Source of the DNA: Candidatus Microthrix subdominans
Lineage (GTDB): Bacteria > Actinomycetota > Acidimicrobiia > Acidimicrobiales > Microtrichaceae
Length of the DNA: 64,000 bases
Assembly (NCBI GenBank): GCA_016719385.1
Contig: JADJZA010000007.1
Coordinates: 806,001 to 870,000, forward strand
Reading direction: 5' to 3'
Shown here: positions 32,404 through 40,754 of the stretch, one piece after another
Position numbering within the stretch: position 1 is the first letter of the stretch
How the letters are laid out: every line of letters starts with the position of its first letter
The notes under the pieces: generated by a model
Told to the model about the DNA's origin: nothing
The model's database searches: none
Seen by the model: the letters and a program-made list of their open reading frames with translations, nothing else
Translations under genes and position numbers: made by a program

Positions 32404-32543
32404 ATGGTGCGTGGGGCCAGCGCACCGCCGGTCTGACCATCGCCTGACGCTGACCGTCGGATCCCTTCGTCCCTCCGGGTAACGGCTCGCCCCAGCGATC
32501 TCTGCTCTGGTTCGCTGTTCGCGGCGACCCAGCAAACCAAGCC

Positions 32544-33473
32544 TCACCTTGTCGCCGTGCCCTCCTGGCTGCGGCCGGGCCGCGCCGCGAGTGCGAGCAC
32601 ATTGCGCACCGCCTCGACGATCTCGTCATCGGAAAAGGCCGACGTGAGGTGTACCCCGGTCCACCCCGCAGCGGCCAGGTGATTGGTGCGATGACGATCG
32701 GCATCAAAGGCCCTGCGGCTTTCGTGGTGTTCGAATCCGTCGGCTTCGGAGAACACCCGTGCATCCACCCAGGCCATGTCCAGCCGGTACTCCTTCACGC
32801 CGACCGTGATCCGATGCTGGCACGTGGGGAGAGGGACGCCCGCCTGGGCCAGCACTCGGAGTATCCGGGCTTCGAGCGGGCTCTCCGTTGGACCGGCGCC
32901 ACGCCGAAGCTCCATGAGGTTGCTCAGCACACGGGGACGCCGCCCGTACGTCGCTTGGGTGGCGGTGATCATGGCGTTGATGGCATCGATTGTGGCCTGG
33001 CGACGACGTAGGGCCGTGTCCAGGCAGGTGGCCAGTTCGTCAACCGTGATGCGGCCGGACAGGTCGATCAGGGTCCGAGCCGGGCTGGTGACGGGAATGC
33101 CGCCGACGATCGCAACGTCCTCAGGGTCCAGGCGCGTACTTCGGTGCACCCGCACGTTGCGACGCTCAACCTTGCGCCCGCCGGGCACGATCACCTCCAC
33201 CCGGGCATGACGAACCTCCCATCCCCACACGCGGGCGGCCGTGCTGTGGCTTGCCCATGCCTCGCCGATGCTCAACACTGCCGCGAGCGTCCGCTGATGA
33301 AGCGTGGCCGGCGTGGCCCCCAACGCCAGCACGCCGATGCCCGCTCGACGCCAGCGCCCCTTTGCCACCGCAGAGGTCACCGCTCCTCGGTCGAAGCCGA
33401 GTTGCCCAGCCTGCTGGGTCGTCACCAAACCGTGCTGACGCGTCGCCAACTGGACCAGGGCCCGTTCGCTCAT
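32544..33473 (-). CDS. AbiEi-like antitoxin-domain protein with DUF559-like C-terminus
   Basis: A 309-residue protein. The N-terminus is a winged-helix AbiEi/type IV antitoxin-like domain (LVQLATRQHGLVTTQQAGQLG, then a wing with WRRAGIGVLAL), followed by the typical HSTAARVWG and HRSTRL segments. The C-terminal 110 residues (ESPLEARILRVLAQAG, EYRLDMAW, VFSEADGFEHHESRRAFDAD) resemble DUF559, a very-short-patch-repair-like nuclease fold, with E/D and H residues. Such proteins are common orphan genes in Actinobacteria; no AbiEii-type toxin partner is adjacent. The ATG at 33473 is preferred; the in-frame extension to 33626 is unconvincing. Confidence 0.75.
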   Translation of the reverse strand: MSERALVQLATRQHGLVTTQQAGQLGFDRGAVTSAVAKGRWRRAGIGVLALGATPATLHQRTLAAVLSIGEAWASHSTAARVWGWEVRHARVEVIVPGGRKVERRNVRVHRSTRLDPEDVAIVGGIPVTSPARTLIDLSGRITVDELATCLDTALRRRQATIDAINAMITATQATYGRRPRVLSNLMELRRGAGPTESPLEARILRVLAQAGVPLPTCQHRITVGVKEYRLDMAWVDARVFSEADGFEHHESRRAFDADRHRTNHLAAAGWTGVHLTSAFSDDEIVEAVRNVLALAARPGRSQEGTATR

Positions 33474-33740
33474 GAGAACAGCGTCTGCCGGGCCGGATGA
33501 TTCGGCAACGGGCACCACACCCCGGGCGACGCTCCACCGGGTTGGTGTCGGGCGGTCCCCATGGGGCCTGTGCCTCGGGCATCGCCGAGCGGCGCCGTCG
33601 ATCGGGCGCCCAGGTCCAGCCGACATGCTGCGAAAGTCTGACCGCCGGGTTACGCATGACCACCATGCGAAAGTCGGCGGTGAGACTCTCGCACGACCGC
33701 ATGGGGGCCGTCTGGTGGGTTCGGGCGAGCAGGCGCCCGG
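33474..33740. other. Non-coding space upstream of the AbiEi-like gene
   Basis: No gene is convincing here. A 10-bp direct repeat (TGCGAAAGTC at 33629-33638 and 33666-33675) sits near its middle. The 16-bp minisatellite begins at its right end. Confidence 0.5.
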
Positions 33741-33948
33741 GTGCCGTGTCGCTTGGGTGTCGTGTCGCTTGGGTGTCGTGTCGCTTGGGTGTCGTGTCCC
33801 TTGGGTGCCGTCTCGCCCGGCTCTCGTCTCGCCCGGCTCTCGTCTCGCCCGGCTCTCGTCTCGCTCGGGTGCCGTCTCGCCCGGCTCTCGTCTCGCTCGG
33901 GTGCCGCCTCGTTCGGCTCCCGTCTCGCTCGGGTGCCGTCTCGCTCAG
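33741..33948. repeat. Minisatellite of 13 x 16 bp overlapping the sirtuin stop
   Basis: Thirteen contiguous 16-bp units run from 33741 to 33948 without interruption. Two main types alternate: GTGCCGTCTCGCTCGG-like and CTCTCGTCTCGCCCGG-like, with an older block of four GTGTCGTGTCGCTTGG-like units at the left. The last unit ends inside the stop region of the sirtuin gene (stop at 33945-33947). The units have no spacers, so it is not a CRISPR array. It separates the sirtuin from the AbiEi-like gene. Confidence 0.9.
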
Positions 33949-34721
33949 GTGTCGATGATGGCGGGCAGCACCTCGGAGATCGAACCGAGCACGACCACGT
34001 CGGCCAGATCATCCATCGGCGTGGGTTCGCCGTTGACGATCACGATCGACGCGCCGTTGGAGGCGGCGATCGGCACCATGTCGGCCACCGGGTACACCTG
34101 CAGTGTGGTGCCGACGCTCAACAGCAGGTCGGCCTGGGCCGCGGCGGCGAACGCTCGATTGAGGTCGGCCGCAACCAGCGCCTCACCGAAGAAGATCGTG
34201 GCCGACTTCAGGATGCTGCCGCAGAGCTGACAAGGAGGATCGGCCTCGCCGGCGCGCACCCGGTCGAGGGTGGTCTGCATCGGCGACGTGATCCCGCAGC
34301 CGACACAGCGAACCTGGCGCATCGTGCCGTGAACCTCGACGACCTCCTCGGTCGGCAGCCCCGACTCGACGTGGAGACCGTCGATGTTCTGGGTGACGGT
34401 GAGTGCCAGGCGGCCGGTTCGCCCGAGCTCGGCGAGCGCGGTGTGGCCGGGGTTGGGATCGGCGCGCCAGGCCGGGTGGTCCATGCGGGCGCGCCAAGCC
34501 CGCTCCCGCACCTCGGGGCTGGCCAGGTAGTGATCGATCGTCGAGAGCTTTTCCGTCTCCGGGTTTCGGGTCCACATGCCGTCAGGGCCTCGAAAGTCGG
34601 GGATGCCCGAGTCGGTCGAAATGCCGGCACCGGTCAGCACGACGATCCGCCGGGCGTCGGCGACCAGCTGAGCGGCCCGTCGCACGGCTTCGGGATCGGC
34701 GGTCGGGTGAGTCGTGGCCAT
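33945..34721 (-). CDS. Sirtuin family NAD-dependent protein deacylase
   Basis: A 258-residue sirtuin. The NAD site GAGIS and DFRG, the QNIDGLH motif, catalytic His131 (VEVHGTM) and a complete zinc site (Cys139, Cys142, Cys164, Cys167) are all visible. It removes acyl groups from lysines using NAD. The class-specific Tyr/Arg of CobB-type desuccinylases is not evident. The ATG at 34721 is 6 nt after a TAGGTT box. The stop lies in the last unit of a 13-unit minisatellite. Confidence 0.88.
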   Translation of the reverse strand: MATTHPTADPEAVRRAAQLVADARRIVVLTGAGISTDSGIPDFRGPDGMWTRNPETEKLSTIDHYLASPEVRERAWRARMDHPAWRADPNPGHTALAELGRTGRLALTVTQNIDGLHVESGLPTEEVVEVHGTMRQVRCVGCGITSPMQTTLDRVRAGEADPPCQLCGSILKSATIFFGEALVAADLNRAFAAAAQADLLLSVGTTLQVYPVADMVPIAASNGASIVIVNGEPTPMDDLADVVVLGSISEVLPAIIDT

Positions 34722-34727
34722 GGCCTC

Positions 34728-34733
34728 AACCTA
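34728..34733 (-). promoter_or_regulatory. -10 box for the sirtuin gene
   Basis: TAGGTT on the minus strand, 6 nt before the ATG, with a weak TGACCA -35 candidate 18 nt further up. A leaderless transcript is likely. Confidence 0.4.
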
Positions 34734-34778
34734 CCGAGCGGCCTCATCGGGTGGTCACGCGCCAGGCGGCCGGCCCGC

Positions 34779-34809
34779 TTGGTGGGAATGTCGACCAGGT
34801 TGGTAGGGT
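34779..34809 (+). promoter_or_regulatory. Possible promoter for the rhodanese-E1 gene
   Basis: TTGGTG (34779-34784) and TAGGGT (34804-34809) are 19 nt apart, with an extended -10 TGG just before. Predicted leader about 59 nt to the ATG at 34875. Confidence 0.35.
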
Positions 34810-34874
34810 TTATGTCAAGCGAGCCCGGAGACTTTCCCCGGGAGTGCACCAACCCCGAGCAACGAGCGTGATCG

Positions 34875-36107
34875 ATGGCCAACTTCCGTGACCTCCTCAA
34901 GACGACCAAGCAGCAGATTCGTGAGGTCGATACCGAGACCTCCGACCGACTGCGCGACCAGGGCTCGATGATCCTCGACGTGCGCGAGGCCGACGAGTAC
35001 GAGGCGGGTGCAGTACCCGGGGCGTTGTTCATCCCCCGTGGCCACCTCGAAAGCCAGATCGAGATGAAGCTGCCCGACAAGGACACGCCGCTGATCGTGC
35101 AGTGCGCCGGCGGCGTGCGTTCGGCCTTTGCCGCCAAGACGCTCGAGGAGCTGGGCTACAGCGATGTCGCCTCGATGGCCGGCGGGTTTGGCAAGTGGAA
35201 GGACGAGGGCCGCGAGTGGAAGGTGCCCCAGAGCCTCGATCCCGACCAGAAGGACCGCTACAAGCGCCATCTGCTGCTGCCCGAGGTGGGCGAGGAAGGT
35301 CAGATGAAGCTGCTCGATGCCAAGGTGCTGCTGCTCGGCGCCGGCGGCCTCGGCAGCCCGTCGGGCCTGTACCTGGCGGCGGCGGGTGTCGGCACGCTCG
35401 GCATCGTCGATATGGACGTCGTCGACCGCTCCAACCTGCAGCGTCAGATCCTCCACAACACCGACCGGATCGGTATGCGCAAGGTGGACTCCGCCAAGGA
35501 GGCGATCGAGAAGCTCAACCCGGACGTCAAGGTGATCACCCACGACGTGCGCCTCGACGCCGACAACATCGAGGAGATCATCTCCGGGTACGACCTGGTC
35601 GTCGATGGAGCGGACAACTTCCCGGTGCGCTACATGCTCAACGATGCCTCGGTGAAACTGGGCATCCCGGTCGTGCACGGCTCGATCTTCCGCTTCGAGG
35701 GGCACGTCACCGTGTTCGACCCCAAGAACGGGCCCACCTACCGCGACCTGCTGCCCGAGCCCCCGCCGCCGGACATGGCACCCTCGTGCGCCGAAGCCGG
35801 CGTGCTCGGCGTGCTGCCCGGCATCGTCGGGTGCATCCAGGCGGTCGAAGCGATCAAGTACTTCCTCGACCTCGGTGACCCGCTGATCGGCCGCTACCTG
35901 GCCTTCGACGCCCAGGAGATGAGCTTCCGGGAGTTCAAGATCCGTCGCGATCCGGCCAACGAGATCACCTGGGAGAACCGGGACCAGATCAAGGTGGTCG
36001 AGCTGACCGACCAGTGCATGCCGGCGCCGCTGGAGGCGCCGGTCGCCTCCGTAGCCACGTCCAATGGCGACTCAGCGCCGGCCGGCCGGCAGACGGTCGG
36101 CGTCTGA
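34875..36107 (+). CDS. Rhodanese-ThiF/MoeB fusion, MoeZ-like sulfurtransferase/adenylyltransferase
   Basis: A 410-residue fusion. Residues 1-110 are a rhodanese domain with active Cys77 in QCAGGVRS. Residues of about 128-390 are an E1-like MoeB/ThiF domain: LGAGGLGSPSG nucleotide loop, VDRSNLQRQ, DGADNFPVRY and PSCAEAGVLGVLPG. The first zinc pair of MoeB is absent (TYRD), as in actinobacterial MoeZ. Such proteins activate a small sulfur-carrier protein by adenylation and load sulfur on it, for molybdopterin, thiamine or amino-acid pathways. The domain order is reversed from MoeZ, where rhodanese is C-terminal. Confidence 0.88.
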   Translation: MANFRDLLKTTKQQIREVDTETSDRLRDQGSMILDVREADEYEAGAVPGALFIPRGHLESQIEMKLPDKDTPLIVQCAGGVRSAFAAKTLEELGYSDVASMAGGFGKWKDEGREWKVPQSLDPDQKDRYKRHLLLPEVGEEGQMKLLDAKVLLLGAGGLGSPSGLYLAAAGVGTLGIVDMDVVDRSNLQRQILHNTDRIGMRKVDSAKEAIEKLNPDVKVITHDVRLDADNIEEIISGYDLVVDGADNFPVRYMLNDASVKLGIPVVHGSIFRFEGHVTVFDPKNGPTYRDLLPEPPPPDMAPSCAEAGVLGVLPGIVGCIQAVEAIKYFLDLGDPLIGRYLAFDAQEMSFREFKIRRDPANEITWENRDQIKVVELTDQCMPAPLEAPVASVATSNGDSAPAGRQTVGV

Positions 36108-36119
36108 AAGTCGGACGAC

Positions 36120-38891
36120 TCAGCCCTGTCCCCTGGGATCTGCGCGAACCAGGATCTCGGCCAACGCAGAGGCGCCGGCGTCCCAGGTGGGTAACTCGAC
36201 GTCGGCGGCACGGTCGAACCCGTCGGTGAGGGCCTCGTCCAACGCAACGGCGAGGGCGTTGGGGTCGGTGGCTTCGACGTAGGTGACCAGCTCGCCGCCG
36301 ATCTCGCGTAGCGAGCCGCCCGTCGAGGAGACGACCCGACAGCCGTGCCGAAGCGCCTCGACGACCGGCAGGCCGTAGCCCTCGGCGTGCGACGGCACGG
36401 CGACGACGGTCGCCAGCTCGTACAGCGCATCGAGGGTGGCGTCATTCACTTCGGCTGGCCATACGATCCGATCGCCGAACCCCGGGTGGGTGCGGATGCG
36501 CTCACCAAGCTCGTCGGCCTTCCATCCCTGGCGTCCAACGATGACCAGGGTGGCATCGGCGTCGACGGACTCGAAGGCGTCGAGCAGCCCGGCATGGTTC
36601 TTGCGGGGTTCGAGGGTGCCGACGACGAGGACGACCGGCCGTTCGGCCAGGCGGTCGAGAAGGCCTTGATCGACAGGTTGGGGTGAACGCGCAACCGGGT
36701 CGGCACCCAGCGGGATGACCTCGATCGCCAGCGGCCCCCGGCGACGGTCGCGTGGGCGGTCGTCCGCAAGGCGCAGGAGCTCGCCGGCGGAGAACCGTGA
36801 GCTGGTGACGACGACGTCGGCGTGTGCGAGTGCAGCGTCGACGTGGTCGACGAAGACCCGGGCCAGGTTGGGGTCGAACCAATCGGGGTGGGTGACCGGC
36901 AAGACGTCGTGCAGCAGGCTGACCACGGTGACCCCGGCGTTGCTCAGCCGGGGGTAGAGCACACGACGGGGAATGTCGCCGAGGTTCCAGCTGGCGTCGA
37001 GGTCCAACACGATCGACCCGGCAGGGAACTCCTCGATGATCAACTCGCCGTGGTGGGCCGGGCGTCGACGAAGCTGTGTCCGTCGGCGCGTGGCGTCGAT
37101 GCGGGATCGCACCGGAGGTACGGCGGCCGCCCGGGTCACGGTCCGGCGCCAACGGGGCGCCCGACCCGGCGGGGGCGGCGGAGGATGGTTGGGCATGGCT
37201 TCGGGGTCGAAGAAGGCGGCGGTCTCGGCGTCGTCGAGACGCCGGTAGGCGCCATCGAGCGAACTCCACCGCATGAGCACCAGCGACAGCTCGAGGTGGT
37301 CGAGCGCCAGCCTGGTGACCAGCTCGGAGACCGCCCGCTGGATGCCGGCTCGCCAGCGCGAGACGAGCGTGTCGGTCACGTCGATAAAGACGATGGTCGG
37401 TCCCCCCATCTCGGGCCGGGGGACCGACGGGGCCGAGGTGCGCAGCCAGCGACTGCCGACCGCGTCGGTGGACGAGGTGCCCACCCGGCGCCAACGGTCG
37501 TCCAGTCGGGTGGCGAGGGCGCGGGGGAGGGAGGCACCGGTTCCGGCCATGACCGCGAGCCAGCGGCGGGTGATGTCCAGGTCGGGGCGCTGGAGCCGGC
37601 GTACCTTGCCCACGACGTTGCGACGGGCGAACGGCCAGGAGTTCCCCCAGGCGGCACCGAGGGCTCGCCGGGCGTCGGTGCTCGAGCCGTTGCGGGCGAC
37701 GGTGAGCAGCCAATTTCGGTAGTTGAGGAAGAAGAACCCCGACCACGACGACCCGGCGGTCGCCCCGAGCCGATGGTGGAGTACGGAATGCGGAGCGGTC
37801 ATGGTCATCCATCCGGCCCGTCGCATCCGCCAGGACAGATCGCTGTCCTCGTAGTACATGAAGAACCTGGGGTCGAACAGGCCCACGTCGGCCAGGGCAG
37901 CCCTGCGCAACAGCACGCCACCCCCGGTGAAGCCGGGTACGACCTCTGGCTCGGCGAGGCTGTCGACGCGGTCTCCGAGGCGCAGCTCGTAGCCCTCGCA
38001 GTGGTCGGTCAGCGCGGTACCCAGGCTGTTGACCCGGCGCCCGGGTCGTCCACCGGCCGGAAGGCTGAGGCGCACGACGCCGTCGATCGGCTCGCCGGTC
38101 GCCGACGATGCACCGCAGCGAAGCGCGATCGGCCGGGTGCTCTCGAAGGTCAACTCCAGCCAGGCCGGTTCCTGGCGGTCGCCCTCACCGTCACCGTCGT
38201 CGGTGAGGCCGGCGGGCACCGGTATGGCGATCGATCCCTCGTTGGCCACCTCGAGCTCGCGACGAAGTGGGATCGACCAGTGCGGCGGGCGTGCCACCCC
38301 TGGGCCGGCGAGCACCTGGGACCATCGCCCGTGCCCGTCGACCGATACCTCGGTCAGCCGGGCCCGGCCGCCCTCGCCACCCACTGCAACCTCGACGTCC
38401 ACGAACCAACGATCGAACACGATCAGCGGGGCGGCGGCGCCGACCTCCGGGTGGGCCTCGAGGGTGTCGACCAGGGGCGCAAGCCAGCCACGGTCGACGA
38501 CGGCATCGTTGTTGACCAACGCAATGAAGTCGGCGTCGGCTGGGCGCAACGCCCGGTTGATCCCCTCGGCGAAACCCAGGTTGGCGCCATTGCGGATGAC
38601 CCTCCAGCCGGGATGGCGGCGGGCGAGCACCTCGGCGGAGCCGTCGATGCTCCCGTTGTCGACGAGCACCAGGTCCAGCTCACCCGGGGGCCACTCGGTG
38701 GCCTCGATCGATCGAATGCAGCGCGACGTCAGGTCGGCGGCGTTCCAATTGAGCACCACGACCCGAACCGACGGCACCTGCGCTGAGGTGACCTGAACAG
38801 CGGGCTCCCGTGCGGACGGCTCCCGTGCGGACGGCTCCCGTGCGGGCGGCGTCCGGTCGGCGTCGTTCTCGGTCGTAGAGGGCTCGGACAT
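36120..38891 (-). CDS. Bifunctional GT2-GT4 glycosyltransferase fusion
   Basis: A 923-residue protein. After a repetitive REPSA N-terminus, residues of about 40-400 form a GT2 domain (VVVLNWNAADLTSRC, LVDNGSIDGS, NNDAVVD, YYEDSDLSWR), interrupted by about 100 residues of strand-rich insert (about 175-290). Residues of about 480-915 form a GT-B/GT4 domain (VGTLEPRKNHAGLL, SHAEGYGLPVVEAL with the EX7E motif). It would add two sugars, or bridge two, in surface glycan assembly in the cytoplasm. It is divergent from rfbA, with a TAGCGT box 9 nt upstream. The neighbourhood supports polysaccharide synthesis; acceptor and donor are unknown. Confidence 0.8.
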   Translation of the reverse strand: MSEPSTTENDADRTPPAREPSAREPSAREPAVQVTSAQVPSVRVVVLNWNAADLTSRCIRSIEATEWPPGELDLVLVDNGSIDGSAEVLARRHPGWRVIRNGANLGFAEGINRALRPADADFIALVNNDAVVDRGWLAPLVDTLEAHPEVGAAAPLIVFDRWFVDVEVAVGGEGGRARLTEVSVDGHGRWSQVLAGPGVARPPHWSIPLRRELEVANEGSIAIPVPAGLTDDGDGEGDRQEPAWLELTFESTRPIALRCGASSATGEPIDGVVRLSLPAGGRPGRRVNSLGTALTDHCEGYELRLGDRVDSLAEPEVVPGFTGGGVLLRRAALADVGLFDPRFFMYYEDSDLSWRMRRAGWMTMTAPHSVLHHRLGATAGSSWSGFFFLNYRNWLLTVARNGSSTDARRALGAAWGNSWPFARRNVVGKVRRLQRPDLDITRRWLAVMAGTGASLPRALATRLDDRWRRVGTSSTDAVGSRWLRTSAPSVPRPEMGGPTIVFIDVTDTLVSRWRAGIQRAVSELVTRLALDHLELSLVLMRWSSLDGAYRRLDDAETAAFFDPEAMPNHPPPPPPGRAPRWRRTVTRAAAVPPVRSRIDATRRRTQLRRRPAHHGELIIEEFPAGSIVLDLDASWNLGDIPRRVLYPRLSNAGVTVVSLLHDVLPVTHPDWFDPNLARVFVDHVDAALAHADVVVTSSRFSAGELLRLADDRPRDRRRGPLAIEVIPLGADPVARSPQPVDQGLLDRLAERPVVLVVGTLEPRKNHAGLLDAFESVDADATLVIVGRQGWKADELGERIRTHPGFGDRIVWPAEVNDATLDALYELATVVAVPSHAEGYGLPVVEALRHGCRVVSSTGGSLREIGGELVTYVEATDPNALAVALDEALTDGFDRAADVELPTWDAGASALAEILVRADPRGQG
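38803..38847 (-). repeat. 15-bp tandem repeat encoding REPSA units
   Basis: Three copies of a 15-bp unit in frame near the N-terminus of the GT2-GT4 gene encode the repeated segment REPSA. Confidence 0.8.
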
Positions 38892-38900
38892 CGACCCACG

Positions 38901-38906
38901 ACGCTA
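38901..38906 (-). promoter_or_regulatory. -10 box for the GT2-GT4 gene
   Basis: TAGCGT on the minus strand, 9 nt before the ATG, in the 102-bp divergent gap shared with rfbA. rfbA itself has only a weak TAGAAC box at 38981-38986, 7 nt before its ATG. Confidence 0.4.
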
Positions 38907-38993
38907 CCGTCGGGGCCGTGGCCGGCGATCAATCTGGGCTCGGCACGAAGCCGGACGCTGGGGAACCTCGCTGGACCTGCTAGAACGGCGGTG

Positions 38994-40109
38994 ATGAAGG
39001 GCCTGATTCTCTCGGGCGGCGCTGGAACGCGTCTGCGCCCGATCACCCACACCAGCGCCAAGCAGTTGGTGCCGGTTGCCAACAAACCGATCCTTTTCTA
39101 CGGGATCGAGGATATGGCCGCTGCCGGGATCACCGAGATCGGGATCATCGTCGGTGCGACCGCGCCGGAGATCGAGATGGCGGTGGGCGACGGCTCCGAC
39201 TTCGGGGTGAGCATCACCTACCTGACCCAGGACGAACCGCTCGGGCTGGCGCATTGCGTGCTGATCGCCCAGGAGTTTCTCGGCGATGACGATTTCGTCA
39301 TGTACCTGGGCGACAACATGTTGCAGCAGGGCCTCGACGGGTTTATCGACCGCTGGCGGACCATGCACGCCGATTCCCGGCCACCGTCGCTCGATGATTC
39401 AAACCGGTCGAACAGCGGCCCGGCGGCCCAGATCCTGTTGACCCCGGTGCCCGACCCGCATCGCTTCGGGGTGGCCGAACTCGACGCCGCCGGCCACGTG
39501 GTGCGGCTGGTCGAGAAGCCTGAGGATCCGCCGTCCGACCTGGCGCTGGTCGGCGTGTACCTGTTCTCGTCGGCGATTCACGAGGCGGTCGCGGCGATCG
39601 AGCCATCCGACCGAGGCGAGCTGGAGATCACCGACGCCATCCAGTGGCTGATCGACCACGACGTTCCGGTCCATCACGACCTCCTCGACGGCTGGTGGCT
39701 CGACACCGGCAAGAAGGACCCGTTGCTCGAATCGAATCGCCGCGTGCTCGAGAGCCTCGAGCCGCGGATCGACGGCGACGTCGACGAGAACTCGACGGTC
39801 GATGGCCGGGTGGTCATCGAGGCGGGGGCCCGGCTGATCAACGCCGAGGTGCGTGGCCCCGCGATCATCGGACGCGGTTCGACGATCACCTCGAGCTACA
39901 TCGGACCGTTCACGGCGATTGCAGCCAACTGCGAGGTGATCGATTCCGAGATCGATCAGTCGGTGATCATGGAGGGGGCCCGCATCCTGTCGGTGCCCCG
40001 CCTGACCGACTCGCTGCTGGGACGCGACACCGAAGTGGTTCGCAGCACCCGTCGACCCCACGCAACCCGGGTGATGCTCGGGGATCACTCCGCAGTCGAG
40101 CTGGCGTAA
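38994..40109 (+). CDS. rfbA: Glucose-1-phosphate thymidylyltransferase, long form
   Basis: A 371-residue nucleotidyltransferase with the G-x-G-T-R-L-x-P-x-T signature (ILSGGAGTRLRPIT), VEKPEDPPSDLALVGVYLF, and a left-handed beta-helix C-terminus (hexapeptide-like, VVIEAGARLINAEVRGPAIIG). The longer form is typical of antibiotic and actinobacterial RmlA/StrD enzymes rather than enterobacterial RmlA. It makes dTDP-glucose. The ATG at 38994 is chosen over the adjacent GTG at 38991. It opens a run of dTDP-sugar genes. Confidence 0.88.
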   Translation: MKGLILSGGAGTRLRPITHTSAKQLVPVANKPILFYGIEDMAAAGITEIGIIVGATAPEIEMAVGDGSDFGVSITYLTQDEPLGLAHCVLIAQEFLGDDDFVMYLGDNMLQQGLDGFIDRWRTMHADSRPPSLDDSNRSNSGPAAQILLTPVPDPHRFGVAELDAAGHVVRLVEKPEDPPSDLALVGVYLFSSAIHEAVAAIEPSDRGELEITDAIQWLIDHDVPVHHDLLDGWWLDTGKKDPLLESNRRVLESLEPRIDGDVDENSTVDGRVVIEAGARLINAEVRGPAIIGRGSTITSSYIGPFTAIAANCEVIDSEIDQSVIMEGARILSVPRLTDSLLGRDTEVVRSTRRPHATRVMLGDHSAVELA

Positions 40110-40145
40110 ACCCACGAAGTCGTTCTCAACCCTGGAGGTTGGCCC

Positions 40146-40712
40146 ATGGCCGAACTGAACCCATCCGACACGATCGACGGCGTGGTCGTCGTCACCCCCG
40201 ACATCCACCGTGACGCCCGCGGCATGTTCATCGAGACCTACCGGCGCAGCTGGTTTCCCGGTCAGCGGGAAATGATCCAAGGCAACCGCGGCGACCGTCA
40301 GGCCAACTCGGTGGTCGGCCTGCACTACCACCTGCATCAGTCCGATTACTGGTATGTCCCCAACGGCTGGGCGAGGGTGGTCCTCCACGACCTGCGCGCC
40401 GGCGGTCCCACCGACGGCGCCACCCTGTGCCTGGACATCGGCGAGGTTGACGGCGGCCCCAACAATCACCTGGGCGTCTACATCCCACCCGGCGTCGCCC
40501 ACGGGTTCGCAGCCCTGACCGACATGACGATCACCTACCTGGTCGACGGCTATTACAACCCGGCCGACGAGCTGGGGGTGGCTTGGAACGATCCGGCGAT
40601 CGACGCCGATTGGGGGCTCGTCGACCCGCTGGTGTCCGACCGGGATGCCGCCAACCCCGGCCGCGATGCGTTGGAGCCCCAGTGGCGTCCCCACGCCGCA
40701 CTGCGCACCTGA
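40146..40712 (+). CDS. RmlC-like dTDP-sugar epimerase
   Basis: A 188-residue cupin of the RmlC family: VVGLHYHLHQSDYWYV contains the catalytic His region, followed by HDLRAGGPTDG and GVAHGFAALTDMTITYLV. It would epimerise dTDP-4-keto-6-deoxyglucose at C3/C5 or C3 only. The substrate may differ from that of strict RmlC because some family residues (K and R in RGLHFQ) are replaced by VGLHYH. Located 36 nt after rfbA and 42 nt before rfbB. Confidence 0.83.
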   Translation: MAELNPSDTIDGVVVVTPDIHRDARGMFIETYRRSWFPGQREMIQGNRGDRQANSVVGLHYHLHQSDYWYVPNGWARVVLHDLRAGGPTDGATLCLDIGEVDGGPNNHLGVYIPPGVAHGFAALTDMTITYLVDGYYNPADELGVAWNDPAIDADWGLVDPLVSDRDAANPGRDALEPQWRPHAALRT

Positions 40713-40754
40713 TCACCTCTCTCCCCTCAACAGGACCTCTCAGCAAGGACTCAT

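Noticed and set aside
33741..33948. CRISPR-like array
   Set aside because: The 16-bp units are directly contiguous with no spacers and there are no cas genes.
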